Shown here one piece after another: positions 24,313 through 34,295 of a stretch of 55,514 bases of DNA; the first letter of the stretch is position 1, and the number at the start of each line of letters is the position of its first letter. The translations under genes were made by a program, and so were the position numbers. The stretch is from positions 1 to 55,514 of the forward strand of contig CAYFNH010000005.1 of the NCBI GenBank assembly GCA_964344435.1, written 5' to 3'. The notes below the pieces were generated by a model, which made no database searches, was not told the origin of the DNA, and was given only the letters and a program-made list of their open reading frames with translations. The stretch is from Thiopontia sp964344435. GTDB lineage: Bacteria > Pseudomonadota > Gammaproteobacteria > GCF-002020875.

Positions 24313-25380
24313 ATGGATGATCTGCTATCACAAGCTGAAGTTGATGCGCTCCTCAGTGGAATGGATGGGGGGGATGTTGAGACAGATGGCGGGCTCGGCT
24401 TTGAGCTCGACGGGGATGTCTCCGCCTTCGACTTTACCACCCAGGAACGGATCATCCGTGGGCGTATGCCCACGCTGGAGATGATTGCTGAGCGTTTCGC
24501 CAGAAACCACCGTATTACCCTCTTCAACATGTTGCGCAAGACGGTTGAGATTGGCGTGGTGGGGATTAATGTGGTCAAGTTCAGTGAGTATCTGCGCAAC
24601 CTGTTTTTGCCAACCAGTCTCAATCTGGTGCGGATGCGTCCATTTCGCGGAACCGCCCTGGTTACCTTTGACCCCAAACTGGTCTTTTCTGCAGTGGACT
24701 ACTATTTCGGTGGTCTGGGCAAGTTTGCCTTCCGCATTGAGGGGCGAGAATTTACCATTGTAGAGAACCGGGTCATCAGTATGTTGCTGGAGCGATTTTT
24801 CCACGATATGACCCCGGCCTGGGCGATGGTGGCGAAGATTGAGTTTGAGGCGGTAGGGCACGAGGTCAATCCACAGTTTGCCAATATCGTTGGCCCAACC
24901 GATCCGGTAGTGGTCATGGAATTGAGTGTTGACCTCGAAGGGGTAGGTGGGGAAGTTCACATGGTGATCCCCTATCAGATGCTCGATCCGGTACGTGAGA
25001 AGCTGGAGTCCGGTACGCAGACAGAGGGGGGAGATCTGCTGGATGATCGTTGGGTGCGCTCTCTCTATCATGAGGTGGAAGGAATCAATGTGGAACTCTC
25101 CTGTCAGTTGGCCGACGTGCGAATGAAGGTCAGTGATGTAATCAAGATGGAGGAGGGGGATGTCATTCCCATCGAGATGCCGGAACAGGTACTGCTGCGG
25201 GTTCAGGATGTACCGGTGGTGCGTGGTCGTCTTGGAACCCATGATGGGTGCAAGGCTATTCGGGTTACCGAAGGGGTGCAGGTGCCGGAACTGGTGATGG
25301 CGATTAGCAGTAAAAAAGGGGAGAAGGCACTGGAAGAGTTAGCCGATACAGAGGGTGACCCTCCTCAAGAGACCGCATGA
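24313..25380 (+). CDS. fliM: Flagellar switch protein FliM
   Basis: The 355-aa C-ring protein starts with the CheY-binding peptide MDDLLSQAEVDALLSGM. The middle CheC-like domain that contacts FliG includes GGLGKFAFRIEGREFT, and the C-terminal SPOA (FliN-like) domain includes IKMEEGDVIPIEMPEQVLLRV. The RBS is weak (GGAAAACAG region), and its upstream part derives from the MITE target duplication. It is the first gene of the export/switch operon. Confidence 0.97.
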   Translation: MDDLLSQAEVDALLSGMDGGDVETDGGLGFELDGDVSAFDFTTQERIIRGRMPTLEMIAERFARNHRITLFNMLRKTVEIGVVGINVVKFSEYLRNLFLPTSLNLVRMRPFRGTALVTFDPKLVFSAVDYYFGGLGKFAFRIEGREFTIVENRVISMLLERFFHDMTPAWAMVAKIEFEAVGHEVNPQFANIVGPTDPVVVMELSVDLEGVGGEVHMVIPYQMLDPVREKLESGTQTEGGDLLDDRWVRSLYHEVEGINVELSCQLADVRMKVSDVIKMEEGDVIPIEMPEQVLLRVQDVPVVRGRLGTHDGCKAIRVTEGVQVPELVMAISSKKGEKALEELADTEGDPPQETA

Positions 25381-25449
25381 TCATGCAACAACAGGTTTAT
25401 AAATATAACCAAACAATATATATAGTGAATTGAAGGTTGAGACAGAGCC

Positions 25450-25866
25450 ATGAGCGAAGATGAAGAGAGTGTAGAGGGCGAGGACCTGAGTGGAGACCTC
25501 GGAGATGACTGGGGAGACGCCCTTGCCGAACAAGGGGTAGGCGATGATGCCTTCGGAGCCGCAGAGATGGAGGACTTCACCGGCTCCACCGGAGATGGTG
25601 AAGAGATCAACCTTGATGTGGTGCTGGATGTGCCGGTTACCCTGTCGATGGAGGTGGGTACCACGCTGATCACCATTCGCAATCTGTTACAATTAACCCA
25701 GGGATCGGTGGTGGAGCTGAATCGACTTGCCGGTGAAACGCTGGATATCAAGGCCAATGGAACCCTGATCGCACATGGTGAGGTGGTGGTGGTCAACGAG
25801 AAATTCGGTATTCGTGTGCTGGATGTGGTCACCCCGGAAGAGCGCATTCGCAAGATTAAAGAGTAA
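25450..25866 (+). CDS. fliN: Flagellar switch protein FliN
   Basis: The 138-aa protein has an acidic, probably disordered N-terminus (about 50 residues) followed by the SPOA domain NLDVVLDVPVTLSMEVGTT...LLQLTQGSVVELNRLAGE...GIRVLDVVTPEERI. With FliM it forms the lower C-ring. It is separated from fliM by 69 bp of AT-rich DNA. Confidence 0.97.
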   Translation: MSEDEESVEGEDLSGDLGDDWGDALAEQGVGDDAFGAAEMEDFTGSTGDGEEINLDVVLDVPVTLSMEVGTTLITIRNLLQLTQGSVVELNRLAGETLDIKANGTLIAHGEVVVVNEKFGIRVLDVVTPEERIRKIKE

Positions 25867-25869
25867 CTG

Positions 25870-26262
25870 ATGAAGCCGGAACAGAGCAGTCAGGCCGTTG
25901 CGTTAGTTGATCAACCGCTGGGAATGGAACAGCTATTTCAGACCTTTTTCAGTCTGTTGCTGGTTATTCTACTGATTATTGGATTTGCCTGGGTATTGCG
26001 TCGCAGCAGCCGTTTTGGCTCTGCATTGGGCGGTCAGCTGCGAGCGATTGGGGGGCTTTCTCTGGGAGGGAGAGATCGCCTGCTGCTGGTGGATGCCGGA
26101 GGCACTCACCTGTTGCTGGGGATCTCTCCAGCCGGCATTCGCACGCTGCATGTCTTTCCCGAGCCACTTGAGCTTGGAGAGGCCTATGGTGGAGGAGTAT
26201 CTCCTCCCTTTGCTGAAACCCTGCAGAAAGTGCTCAAGCGGCGAGATCAGGATAATGAGTAG
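25870..26262 (+). CDS. fliO: Flagellar export protein FliO
   Basis: The 130-aa protein has one membrane helix (LFQTFFSLLLVILLIIGFAWVLRR) and a small cytoplasmic beta domain (LRAIGGLSLGGRDRLLLVDAGGTHLLLGISPAGI). It assists FliP assembly in the export gate. It starts 3 bp after fliN stops. Confidence 0.92.
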   Translation: MKPEQSSQAVALVDQPLGMEQLFQTFFSLLLVILLIIGFAWVLRRSSRFGSALGGQLRAIGGLSLGGRDRLLLVDAGGTHLLLGISPAGIRTLHVFPEPLELGEAYGGGVSPPFAETLQKVLKRRDQDNE

Positions 26263-26283
26263 TTGTCAGATGAGCGGGGCCAG

Positions 26284-27045
26284 ATGAGCGAGACAGGGCG
26301 AACAACAGGCAGGGCAGGCAGGAGTGTCCTGCTTTTTCTCGTTCTGCTGATACCGATTCCTGCGGCGGTTGCAGCGGGGATTCCAGCGGTTACCCTGAGT
26401 GAGGATGGGGGGACCTATACCCTCAGCCTGCAGATCCTGATCATGATGACGCTGCTGACGTTGCTACCGGCAGCCTTCATGACCATGACCTCGTTTTTAC
26501 GAATCGTGATTGTGCTGGCGCTGTTGCGACAGGCGATGGGTACCATGCAGAGTCCGAACAACCAGATCCTGATTGGTCTGGCGATGTTCATGACCTTCTT
26601 TATTATGGCGCCGGCCTTCAATCAGGCCTATGAGGAGGCTGTCGCGCCGCTGATGGAGGAGGAGATCGGTATGGAAGAGGCGTTGAAAAAGGCCTCGGTT
26701 CCATTCAGAACCTTCATGATGCGGCAGGTGCGGGAGGATGATCTGGCCTTCTTTGGTGAGATGTCCGGAGTGGAGTCGTTTGAAAACGAGGAGGCAGTCC
26801 CCTTTTCTGTACTGCTACCCTCCTTCATGACCAGCGAGCTGAAGACCGCATTCCAGATCGGCTTTCTGATCTTTGTCCCGTTCCTGATTATCGATATTGT
26901 TGTCGCCAGCCTGTTGATGTCGATGGGTATGATGATGCTCTCGCCGATGATTATCTCGCTGCCGTTCAAGATCATGCTGTTTGTGCTGGTAGATGGGTGG
27001 ACGCTGGTGCTGGGGACGCTCGCCTCCAGCTTTATGGTGGCATGA
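26284..27045 (+). CDS. fliP: Flagellar export gate protein FliP
   Basis: The 253-aa protein has a cleavable-looking N-terminal helix and then the family pattern LQILIMMTLLTLLPAAFMTMTSFLRIVIVLALLRQAMG and LGMMMLSP-type C-terminal helices (MSMGMMMLSPMIISLPFKIMLFVLVDGW). It forms the pore of the export gate with FliQ and FliR. An upstream in-frame TTG at 26263 is possible but less likely. Confidence 0.97.
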   Translation: MSETGRTTGRAGRSVLLFLVLLIPIPAAVAAGIPAVTLSEDGGTYTLSLQILIMMTLLTLLPAAFMTMTSFLRIVIVLALLRQAMGTMQSPNNQILIGLAMFMTFFIMAPAFNQAYEEAVAPLMEEEIGMEEALKKASVPFRTFMMRQVREDDLAFFGEMSGVESFENEEAVPFSVLLPSFMTSELKTAFQIGFLIFVPFLIIDIVVASLLMSMGMMMLSPMIISLPFKIMLFVLVDGWTLVLGTLASSFMVA

Positions 27046-27061
27046 TGGCAGGAGTAGAGAG

Positions 27062-27331
27062 ATGACGCCGGAAACCGTGATAACTATCGGGCAGCAGGCG
27101 ATGGAGGTGGCTGCCATGCTGGCGGCCCCGCTGCTGCTCTCCTCTCTTGCTATCGGTCTGCTGATTGGTGTGTTTCAGGCAGCGACGCAGATCAACGAGA
27201 TGACCCTCAGTTTCATTCCCAAGCTGGCGGTCATCATGGTGGTGTTGATGATGTTCGGCAACTGGATGCTGACTACCATGCTCGACTTCATGCGGCGGCT
27301 CTATGAGAATATCCCCTTTCTGATCGGTTAA
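27062..27331 (+). CDS. fliQ: Flagellar export gate protein FliQ
   Basis: The 89-aa protein has two membrane helices and signature residues MTPETVITIGQQAMEVA, IGLLIGVFQAATQINEMTLSFIPKL. The start follows GGAGTAGAGAG. The length is exactly that of the family. Confidence 0.97.
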   Translation: MTPETVITIGQQAMEVAAMLAAPLLLSSLAIGLLIGVFQAATQINEMTLSFIPKLAVIMVVLMMFGNWMLTTMLDFMRRLYENIPFLIG

Positions 27332-27336
27332 TCGCT

Positions 27337-28116
27337 GTGACCGTCACGGTAGATCAACTCAACAGCTGGCTGGGGTTCTATTTCTGGCCTTTCATGCGGG
27401 TTACCGGCATGTTGGTGGTGGCCCCGATGTTTTCGGCACGCACCATCCCGGTACGCATCCGGGTGATGGCGACACTGTTGATCACCATGGTGATGGCACC
27501 GGTACTACCGCCGATGCCGTTGCTGGATCCGTTCACGCTGGCCGGGGTGTTACAGATTGCCAACCAGTTCATGATTGGTCTGGCGATGGGGTTTGTATTG
27601 TCGATGATTTTTGCCGCCTATGCGGTGGCGGCACAGGCGATGGGGATGTCGATGGGGTTGGGGTTTGCGATGGCGGTCGATCCCAATAACGGCATTCAGG
27701 TTCCGGTGTTGGCGCAATTTCTGGTGCTGTTTGCAACGCTGATTTTCATGGCATTGAATGGCCACCTGTTGATTATTGATACCCTGCGCGAGAGCTTTGT
27801 GGTGATGCCGGTGGGGGAGCATGGTCTCTCCAGGGATGCGCTCTGGTCGGTGGTTGCGTGGTCGAAGATGATCTTCATCTGGGGAGTGAAGATTGCACTG
27901 CCGATTGTGATTACCCTGCTGTTGATCAATGTCTCCTTTGGGGTGGTGACCCGGGCGGCCCCTCAACTCAATATCTTCGCGGTGGGGTTTCCGGTCAGTA
28001 TCATGGTGGGATTCTGGCTGCTTACAGTCTCCTTGCCCTCCATCTCTCCACGCCTGGTAGAGCTGATGGAGAGTGCCTTCTCCGCCATTCAGGCATTGCG
28101 GCTGACGGGAGGGTAA
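27337..28116 (+). CDS. fliR: Flagellar export gate protein FliR
   Basis: The 259-aa, six-helix export protein starts with GTG five bases after fliQ. Family segments include FMRVTGMLVVAPMFSARTIPVRIRVMATLLITMVMAP and MGLGFAMAVDPNNGIQVPVLAQFL. Confidence 0.96.
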   Translation: MTVTVDQLNSWLGFYFWPFMRVTGMLVVAPMFSARTIPVRIRVMATLLITMVMAPVLPPMPLLDPFTLAGVLQIANQFMIGLAMGFVLSMIFAAYAVAAQAMGMSMGLGFAMAVDPNNGIQVPVLAQFLVLFATLIFMALNGHLLIIDTLRESFVVMPVGEHGLSRDALWSVVAWSKMIFIWGVKIALPIVITLLLINVSFGVVTRAAPQLNIFAVGFPVSIMVGFWLLTVSLPSISPRLVELMESAFSAIQALRLTGG

Positions 28117-28119
28117 GCA

Positions 28120-29298
28120 GTGGCCGAGAACCAGGACGGCACCGAAAAGACCGAAGAACCGACCGGAAAACGGCTCGAAGAGGCGCGCGAGAAGGGACAG
28201 ATACCACGCTCGCGAGAGCTGAATACCTTTGTCATGTTGATGATGGCGGCGGTCTCTTTTCTCACCTTTGGTGGAGAGATGGGGCGCCAGGTGATGGCGG
28301 GGTTGGCACGTGGGTTGCAGCCGGGGCGTAACTACTTCTACGACGATAGTGCCATGCTGGGGTTGATGGTCGACCTGTTTCTGGATGGCATCTGGCTGAT
28401 GCTGCCGTTTATTGCGGTGATGGTGCTCTCGGCCATTGCGGCCCCGATCCTGATGGGGGGGTGGTCCTTCAGCACCGAGGCGATGGCCTTCAAGATCAGC
28501 AAACTCAACCCGGTCTCCGGTATTGCCCGTATGTTTGGTGTCAAGACTCTGGTGGAGTTGTTGAAGTCGATTGGTAAATTCGCTCTGGTAATGAGTGTTG
28601 CGGTCGCCTTGCTGATGTCTCAGCTGGATATCTTTCTGGCGTTGGGAGAGGAGCCGGTCAATCAGGCCATTCTTCATGCGGTCAACCTGATGGCGTGGTT
28701 CTTTCTGATATTGGCCTTTACCCTGATTGCGATCGTCGCGATCGATGTGCCGTTTCAGCTCTATACCCACAACCAGCAGATGAAGATGACGCTGCAAGAG
28801 GTGAAGGATGAGCAGAAGGAGACCATGGGTCGACCCGAGGTGAAACAGCAGATCCGTCGTCGTCAGCAGGAGGTGGCGATGTCGCGGATGATGCAGGATG
28901 TGCCCGATGCCGATGTGGTGGTCACCAACCCGACCCACTTTGCGGTCGCGTTGAAGTATGACCAGCAGGGAGCGGGAGCACCGGTTGTGGTGGCCAAGGG
29001 GGCAGACCTGGTGGCGACCCAGATTCGTACGGTTGCCCAGTCCAACAATGTATCCATGGTCTCGGCACCACCGCTGGCACGTGCTCTCTACTACTCTGCC
29101 GAGATTGGGCAGGAGATTCCACATGGGCTCTATATGGCTATTGCCCAGCTGCTGGCTCATGTCTACCAGCTGGATGCGATGGCGGGTGGCGATGAACCGT
29201 TGGTGATGGATGATCTGCCGATTCCGGCCGAGTTCCGTCTCGACTCGGATGGTAGACCGGAGGCGGAGGAAGCGGGTGAAGAAGGGAGTGGCCGATGA
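28120..29298 (+). CDS. flhB: Flagellar export switch protein FlhB
   Basis: The 392-aa protein starts with GTG. Family N-terminus EKTEEPTGKRLEEAREKGQIPRSRE, four membrane helices, and the autocleavage site NPTH in VVVTNPTHFAVALKY are visible. The C-terminal tail after residue 355 is acidic. FlhB controls the change from rod/hook to filament export. Confidence 0.97.
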   Translation: MAENQDGTEKTEEPTGKRLEEAREKGQIPRSRELNTFVMLMMAAVSFLTFGGEMGRQVMAGLARGLQPGRNYFYDDSAMLGLMVDLFLDGIWLMLPFIAVMVLSAIAAPILMGGWSFSTEAMAFKISKLNPVSGIARMFGVKTLVELLKSIGKFALVMSVAVALLMSQLDIFLALGEEPVNQAILHAVNLMAWFFLILAFTLIAIVAIDVPFQLYTHNQQMKMTLQEVKDEQKETMGRPEVKQQIRRRQQEVAMSRMMQDVPDADVVVTNPTHFAVALKYDQQGAGAPVVVAKGADLVATQIRTVAQSNNVSMVSAPPLARALYYSAEIGQEIPHGLYMAIAQLLAHVYQLDAMAGGDEPLVMDDLPIPAEFRLDSDGRPEAEEAGEEGSGR

Positions 29299-29356
29299 TC
29301 CGGTTTTACCTTGCAGCATCCCCGGACAGCCTCGAACAACCTGCTAAAATGGGCAC

Positions 29357-31432
29357 ATGAATCTCGAATTGTTGAAAAAGTTGATGGCACAGGGGATGGG
29401 CGCCCCAGTGCTGTTGGTGATGATCCTCTCGATGTTGATCATCCCGCTGGCGCCGTGGGCGCTGGATGTCTTCTTTACCTTCAATATCGCTCTCTCTTTG
29501 ATCATCTTGATGACCGCAGTCTACGCCATGCGGCCACTCGACTTTTCGGTGTTTCCGACCATCATCCTGGTCTCTACCCTGCTGCGGCTGGCGCTCAATG
29601 TGGCCTCCACCCGAGTCATTCTGATGGAGGGACATGCCGGCGGGGCCGCTGCGGGTAATGTGATTGAGGCGTTCGGCAATTTTGTGATCGGAGGTAATTT
29701 TGCGGTTGGACTGGTGGTGTTCATGATTCTGGTGATCATCAACTTCATGGTCATCACCAAGGGTGCCGGGCGTGTCTCCGAGGTGGGGGCCCGCTTTACC
29801 CTCGATGCGATGCCGGGCAAGCAGATGGCGATCGATGCCGATCTCAATGCCGGAGTTATTGATCAGGATGAGGCACGCCAGCGGCGTGAGGATGTGGCGG
29901 CCGAGGCCGATTTCTACGGCTCCATGGATGGTGCCAGCAAGTTTGTGCGTGGTGATGCCATTGCCGGTATTCTGATTCTCTTTATCAATATTGTGGGTGG
30001 GTTCGCCATCGGCATGGCGCAGCATGATCTCAGCGCTGCCCAGGCGGCAGAGACCTATATCATCCTCACGGTAGGGGATGGTCTGGTAGCGCAGATTCCA
30101 GCGCTGGTGCTCTCTACCGCGACCGCGATCGTGGTGACCCGGGTTTCGGGAACCTCCGATCTGGGCAAGCAGGTCAGCGGTCAGCTGGCAAAGCCACAGA
30201 CACTTTATGTGTCGGGAGGTATTATCGGCTTGCTGGGTATCATCCCGGGGATGCCCAATACCGCCTTTCTGTTGCTGGCCGCGATTCTGGGCGGGAGTGG
30301 CTGGCTGATTATGCAGCGTACCCGAGAGCAGGAGCAGGTGGAAGCCGCCGCTGCAGTTGAAATGGAGCAACCGGATCAGCTGCCACGTGAACGAGATGTT
30401 ACCTGGGATGATGTGGAGACGATTGATCCATTGACTCTGGAGGTGGGGTATCGTCTGATTCCGTTGGTCGATAGCAGTCAGGGGGGGGAGCTGATCGATC
30501 GCATCAAGGGGGTGCGGCGCAAGCTCTCAAAGGAGCTGGGCTTTTTGGTACATGCGGTGCATATCAAGGATAATCTCGATCTCAATCCCAGTGCCTATCA
30601 GGTGTTGCTGATGGGGGTTCCGGTTGGGGAAGGGGAACTGCAGCCGGATAATTATCTGGCAATCAATCCCGGGCAGGTATTTGGTGAGCTGGAGGGGACG
30701 CATACCAAGGATCCTACCTTTGGAATGGATGCGGTCTGGATCGATGGGGATCATCAGGAGCATGCTCAGTCGATGGGGTATACAGTGGTTGATGCCAGTA
30801 CCGTAGTCGCGACCCATCTCAGTGATATTGTGCGTACTCACGCCAGTGAGTTGCTGGGGGTTGATGAGGTCAAGGAGTTGCTCGACCGACTGGCGGACAC
30901 TGCTCCCAAGCTGGTTGAGGATCTGGTGCCCAAAACGGTGGAGTGGGTGGTGGTACTCAAGGTGTTGCAAAACCTGCTGGAGGAGGGGGTTTCGATTCGT
31001 GACATGCGCACCATCGCGGAAACTTTGGCGGAATATGCGCCCAAGGGTCAAGATCCCGACACTCTCACCGTGGCGGTACGCAATGCCCTCGGGCGCTCCA
31101 TTGTGCAGGATCTCGCAGGTATTGCTGACGAGCTCCCGGTGATCACTCTGGATCCGGGGTTGGAACAGATATTGCATCAGTCGGTCCAGGGTGACGGAAC
31201 AGGTGGTTCCGCACTGGAACCAGGCCTGGCAGAGAAGATGAATCAATCCTTGATGGAAGCGGTGCAACAACAGGAAGCGATCGGTCAGCCGGCAGTATTG
31301 TTGGTTGCCCCCTCGATACGTCGTCTGTTGGCCCGTATGTTTCGCCACTCGCTGCCTGATCTGGCGGTGCTCTCCTATACCGAGGTGCCGGATGATCGTT
31401 CCATTCGCATGGTGGCCAATGTGGGTGGTTAG
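29357..31432 (+). CDS. flhA: Flagellar export protein FlhA
   Basis: The 691-aa protein has an N-terminal eight-helix membrane part with the FHIPEP region (LDFSVFPTIILVSTLLRLALNVASTRVIL, GAGRVSEVGARFTLDAMPGKQMAIDADL) and a C-terminal cytoplasmic domain (PLTLEVGYRLIPLVDSSQGGELIDRI, RTHASELLG). It forms the nonameric export ring. Confidence 0.98.
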   Translation: MNLELLKKLMAQGMGAPVLLVMILSMLIIPLAPWALDVFFTFNIALSLIILMTAVYAMRPLDFSVFPTIILVSTLLRLALNVASTRVILMEGHAGGAAAGNVIEAFGNFVIGGNFAVGLVVFMILVIINFMVITKGAGRVSEVGARFTLDAMPGKQMAIDADLNAGVIDQDEARQRREDVAAEADFYGSMDGASKFVRGDAIAGILILFINIVGGFAIGMAQHDLSAAQAAETYIILTVGDGLVAQIPALVLSTATAIVVTRVSGTSDLGKQVSGQLAKPQTLYVSGGIIGLLGIIPGMPNTAFLLLAAILGGSGWLIMQRTREQEQVEAAAAVEMEQPDQLPRERDVTWDDVETIDPLTLEVGYRLIPLVDSSQGGELIDRIKGVRRKLSKELGFLVHAVHIKDNLDLNPSAYQVLLMGVPVGEGELQPDNYLAINPGQVFGELEGTHTKDPTFGMDAVWIDGDHQEHAQSMGYTVVDASTVVATHLSDIVRTHASELLGVDEVKELLDRLADTAPKLVEDLVPKTVEWVVVLKVLQNLLEEGVSIRDMRTIAETLAEYAPKGQDPDTLTVAVRNALGRSIVQDLAGIADELPVITLDPGLEQILHQSVQGDGTGGSALEPGLAEKMNQSLMEAVQQQEAIGQPAVLLVAPSIRRLLARMFRHSLPDLAVLSYTEVPDDRSIRMVANVGG

Positions 31433-31494
31433 TGGGGCTCGGTCTGTCGGCCTGTGGAATTTATACAGTAATTGATTACAGAGAATAGTTTGCA

Positions 31495-32691
31495 ATGAAG
31501 ATGCGTCGTTTTTTTGCTCCAACCATGTCGCAGGCACTCAAACAGGTGCGCAGAGAACAGGGCAGCTCCGCCGTGATTCTCTCTCAGCGCAAGGTAGAGG
31601 GTGGTGTCGAGGTGGTGGCAGCGGTAGATCCGGATGCACTGGAGGAGGCTGCAGCGCTTCCCTCTCGCAGCCGTGAGCACCACACCAACTTCAAACATCG
31701 TCCGGAACTCTCCAGCGTAGCCCCGATGGAGGCAGCCAGCACCATGGGCAGCAATGGAGGGCGCGAGATGGAGGAGATGCGGCGTGAGATGCAGCAGATG
31801 CGCACCCTGATGGAGCAGCACCTCTCGTTGGTCAAGCGGGTCTCGCCTCTGGAGGGGGACCCACGACACTCCTGGTTGAGTGAACGGCTGGGGGAGATTG
31901 GCATTGCCGATGATATCGTGCAGCAGATCTGGAGCAGCGTGGAGGGGGAGGAGCCCGATACCCATTGGCAGCGGGCACTGAACTGGCTGGAACAGAATTT
32001 ACAAACAGGCGAGGATGATGTGCTGCAGCAAGGCGGAGTGATTGCTCTGGTGGGGCCGACCGGTGTCGGCAAGACCACAACCGCTGCCAAGCTGGCCGCC
32101 CGCTATGCGCTGCGCAACGGCACCAGCCGGGTTGCACTGGTCACTACCGATGCCTTTCGTATCGGGGCACAGGAGCAGCTCAGTGCCTTTGGTGCCTTGA
32201 TCGGGGTGCCGGTCTATGCGGTCTCCGACATCAATACCCTGCATGAGACCCTGCAGGGGCTGCAGGATCGGGATCTGGTCATCATTGATACCGCCGGTTT
32301 GAGCCAGCGTGACATGCAGCTGCTGGAGCAGTTGGCAGTGCTGCGCACCGGTGAGATCAAGATTGACCCCTATCTGGTGATCTCTGCAACCACCCAGGCC
32401 TCAGCGCTGGATGAGACCGTGGAGATCTTCAACCGTATTGAACTCAAGGGGGCTATTCTCTCCAAGCTGGATGAAGGGGGAGAGCTGGGTGGTGCCGCCA
32501 GTGTATTGCTGCGACACCAGCTGCCTCTGGTCTATCTGGGGGATGGACAGCGTGTACCCGAGGATTTGCAGGTGGCCCGGGGACGTGATCTGGTAGATAG
32601 AATCGCATCGCAGCGGCGCAGTGGCAGAGAGCGTCTCAGCGTGGTGCAGGGCGGATTGCATATGAAACGCTCACTGCAGGCGGTAGGGTAG
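31495..32691 (+). CDS. flhF: Flagellar SRP-like GTPase FlhF
   Basis: The 398-aa protein has a basic N-terminus (MKMRRFFAPTMSQALKQVRREQG), an N domain and an SRP-type G domain with P-loop GPTGVGKTTTAAKLAA, VALVTTDAFRIGAQEQL and DTAGLSQRD. FlhF sets polar flagellum position and number. Together with fleN downstream it points to polar flagellation. Confidence 0.96.
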   Translation: MKMRRFFAPTMSQALKQVRREQGSSAVILSQRKVEGGVEVVAAVDPDALEEAAALPSRSREHHTNFKHRPELSSVAPMEAASTMGSNGGREMEEMRREMQQMRTLMEQHLSLVKRVSPLEGDPRHSWLSERLGEIGIADDIVQQIWSSVEGEEPDTHWQRALNWLEQNLQTGEDDVLQQGGVIALVGPTGVGKTTTAAKLAARYALRNGTSRVALVTTDAFRIGAQEQLSAFGALIGVPVYAVSDINTLHETLQGLQDRDLVIIDTAGLSQRDMQLLEQLAVLRTGEIKIDPYLVISATTQASALDETVEIFNRIELKGAILSKLDEGGELGGAASVLLRHQLPLVYLGDGQRVPEDLQVARGRDLVDRIASQRRSGRERLSVVQGGLHMKRSLQAVG

Positions 32692-32698
32692 TCGTACG

Positions 32699-33553
32699 AT
32701 GGTCGATCAGGCAGAAGGAATCAGAACAATGGGTGTACAACAGAAGCCGGTCAAGGTGGTCGCAGTAACCAGTGGCAAGGGCGGCGTCGGCAAGACCAAT
32801 GTTTCGGTCAATTTGGGGGTGTCACTGGCCCACAAGGGGCATAATGTGGTGTTGATGGATGCCGATCTCGGTCTGGCCAATGTGGATGTGATGCTGGGGC
32901 TCCATTCGCAATACAATATCTCTCATGTATTGAGTGGGGAGAAGTCGCTGGATGAAATTCTGTTGCAGGGACCTGCCGGCTTGCGGGTGATTCCCGCCAC
33001 CTCTGGGGTCAAGCGCATGGCGGAGCTGACCCCGGTTGAGAATGCCGGTTTGATTCGTGCCTTTGCCGACCTGCAGTTTCCGGTTGATATCATGCTGGTC
33101 GATGTGGCTGCAGGTATCTCCGATAGTGTGGTCAGCTTTGGTCGTGCAGCACACGAGGTAGTGGTGGTGGTCTGTGATGAGCCCTCCTCCATTACCGATG
33201 CCTATGCCTTGATCAAGGTGTTGAGTCGTGACTACAAGGTGGAGCGTTTTCATGTGCTCTCCAATATGGTTGAGAGTGAAGCCCATGGCAGGATTCTGTT
33301 CAAGAAACTATCATTGGTGGCTGAGCGATTCCTCGATGTGACTCTCGATTATCTGGGAACGGTTCCCTTTGACAAGGCGTTGCGTCGGGCCATTCAGAAG
33401 CAGAATGCCGTGTGTGAGTCGGAACCCTCGAGCCCTTCGGCACAGGCATTCCGCAAGATTGCCAGTGGGATCGAACGTTGGCCACGCCCCAGCCATGCGG
33501 GCGGCTATCTGGAATTTTTTGTTGAGCGACTACTGCAGAGTGAGGCGGGGTAG
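32699..33553 (+). CDS. fleN: MinD-like flagellar number regulator FleN/FlhG
   Basis: The 284-aa ATPase has deviant Walker A TSGKGGVGKTNVSVNLG, A' VVLMDADLGLANVDVMLGL and Walker B-like IMLVDVAAGIS. It limits flagellar number by acting on FleQ-type activators and FlhF. An in-frame ATG at 32729 is an alternative start. The C-terminal amphipathic tail (YLEFFVERLLQSE) fits membrane targeting as in MinD. Confidence 0.94.
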   Translation: MVDQAEGIRTMGVQQKPVKVVAVTSGKGGVGKTNVSVNLGVSLAHKGHNVVLMDADLGLANVDVMLGLHSQYNISHVLSGEKSLDEILLQGPAGLRVIPATSGVKRMAELTPVENAGLIRAFADLQFPVDIMLVDVAAGISDSVVSFGRAAHEVVVVVCDEPSSITDAYALIKVLSRDYKVERFHVLSNMVESEAHGRILFKKLSLVAERFLDVTLDYLGTVPFDKALRRAIQKQNAVCESEPSSPSAQAFRKIASGIERWPRPSHAGGYLEFFVERLLQSEAG

Positions 33554-33559
33554 AGTGAG

Positions 33560-34279
33560 ATGAAGGGGCATGCAGCCTATGCAACGGTACAGAGTGGCAC
33601 CATCGAGCAGCAGCTCGAGGAGCACATGCCGCTGGTAAAAAGGCTGGCGCACCACCTCTCGGCCCGCCTCCCCTCTTCGGTACAGATTGACGACCTGCTG
33701 CAGGCGGGGATGATCGGTCTGCTGGAGGCGTTGAACAAGTATGATGCCTCGCAGGGGGCACAGTTCACCACCTATGCCTCGATCCGGATTCGTGGTTCCA
33801 TGCTGGATGAGTTGCGCAGAGGGGACTGGGCGCCCCGTTCCGTACACCGCAAGGGACGGGAGGTGATGGAGACCATCAATCGCCTTGAACAGCAGGGGAT
33901 GGGAACCAGCGATCAGGAGATTGCTGCGGCGATGGGAGTCTCGTTAGAGGAGTACAGCAAAATCGTGCAGGACTCCAATATGACCTGCTTCTACTCGATT
34001 GACCTGCTGGAGGAGGAGAGTCCCGGAGGAAGCAATATCGAGGATGGGCGTGACGGCCCATTGGAGATGCTCTCCGATGTCGGCTTTCGGGATGCATTGG
34101 CCAACGAGATTGGTCGCCTGCCGGAGCGTGAGAAGATGATGATGGCACTCTACTATCAGGAGGATCTCAACCTGCGGGAGATTGGTGAGGTGATGGGGGT
34201 GAGCGAGTCGCGAGTATCACAGATTCATGGTCAGGCCATGTTGCGTCTGCGGGCTAAAATGAAGGACTGGGTTGAGTAA
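33560..34279 (+). CDS. fliA: Flagellar sigma factor sigma28
   Basis: The 239-aa protein has sigma regions 2 (HMPLVKRLAHHLSARLP, LLQAGMIGLLEAL, QFTTYASIRIRGSMLDELR), 3 and 4 (LPEREKMMMALYYQEDLNLREIGEVMGVSESRVSQIHGQAM). It directs class-3 flagellar genes. An anti-sigma factor FlgM is not in the window. Confidence 0.97.
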   Translation: MKGHAAYATVQSGTIEQQLEEHMPLVKRLAHHLSARLPSSVQIDDLLQAGMIGLLEALNKYDASQGAQFTTYASIRIRGSMLDELRRGDWAPRSVHRKGREVMETINRLEQQGMGTSDQEIAAAMGVSLEEYSKIVQDSNMTCFYSIDLLEEESPGGSNIEDGRDGPLEMLSDVGFRDALANEIGRLPEREKMMMALYYQEDLNLREIGEVMGVSESRVSQIHGQAMLRLRAKMKDWVE

Positions 34280-34295
34280 AGGCTGGGAAAGCGCT

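Noticed and set aside
27550..29319. Long minus-strand open frame (589 codons) antisense to fliR-flhB
   Set aside because: Very rich in His, Gln and Arg with no family likeness; it is the mirror of strongly biased codon use in the flagellar genes.
29302..29320. Sigma54-like GGTTTTACCTTGC before flhA
   Set aside because: GG and GC are 9 bp apart instead of 10; RpoN spacing is strict.
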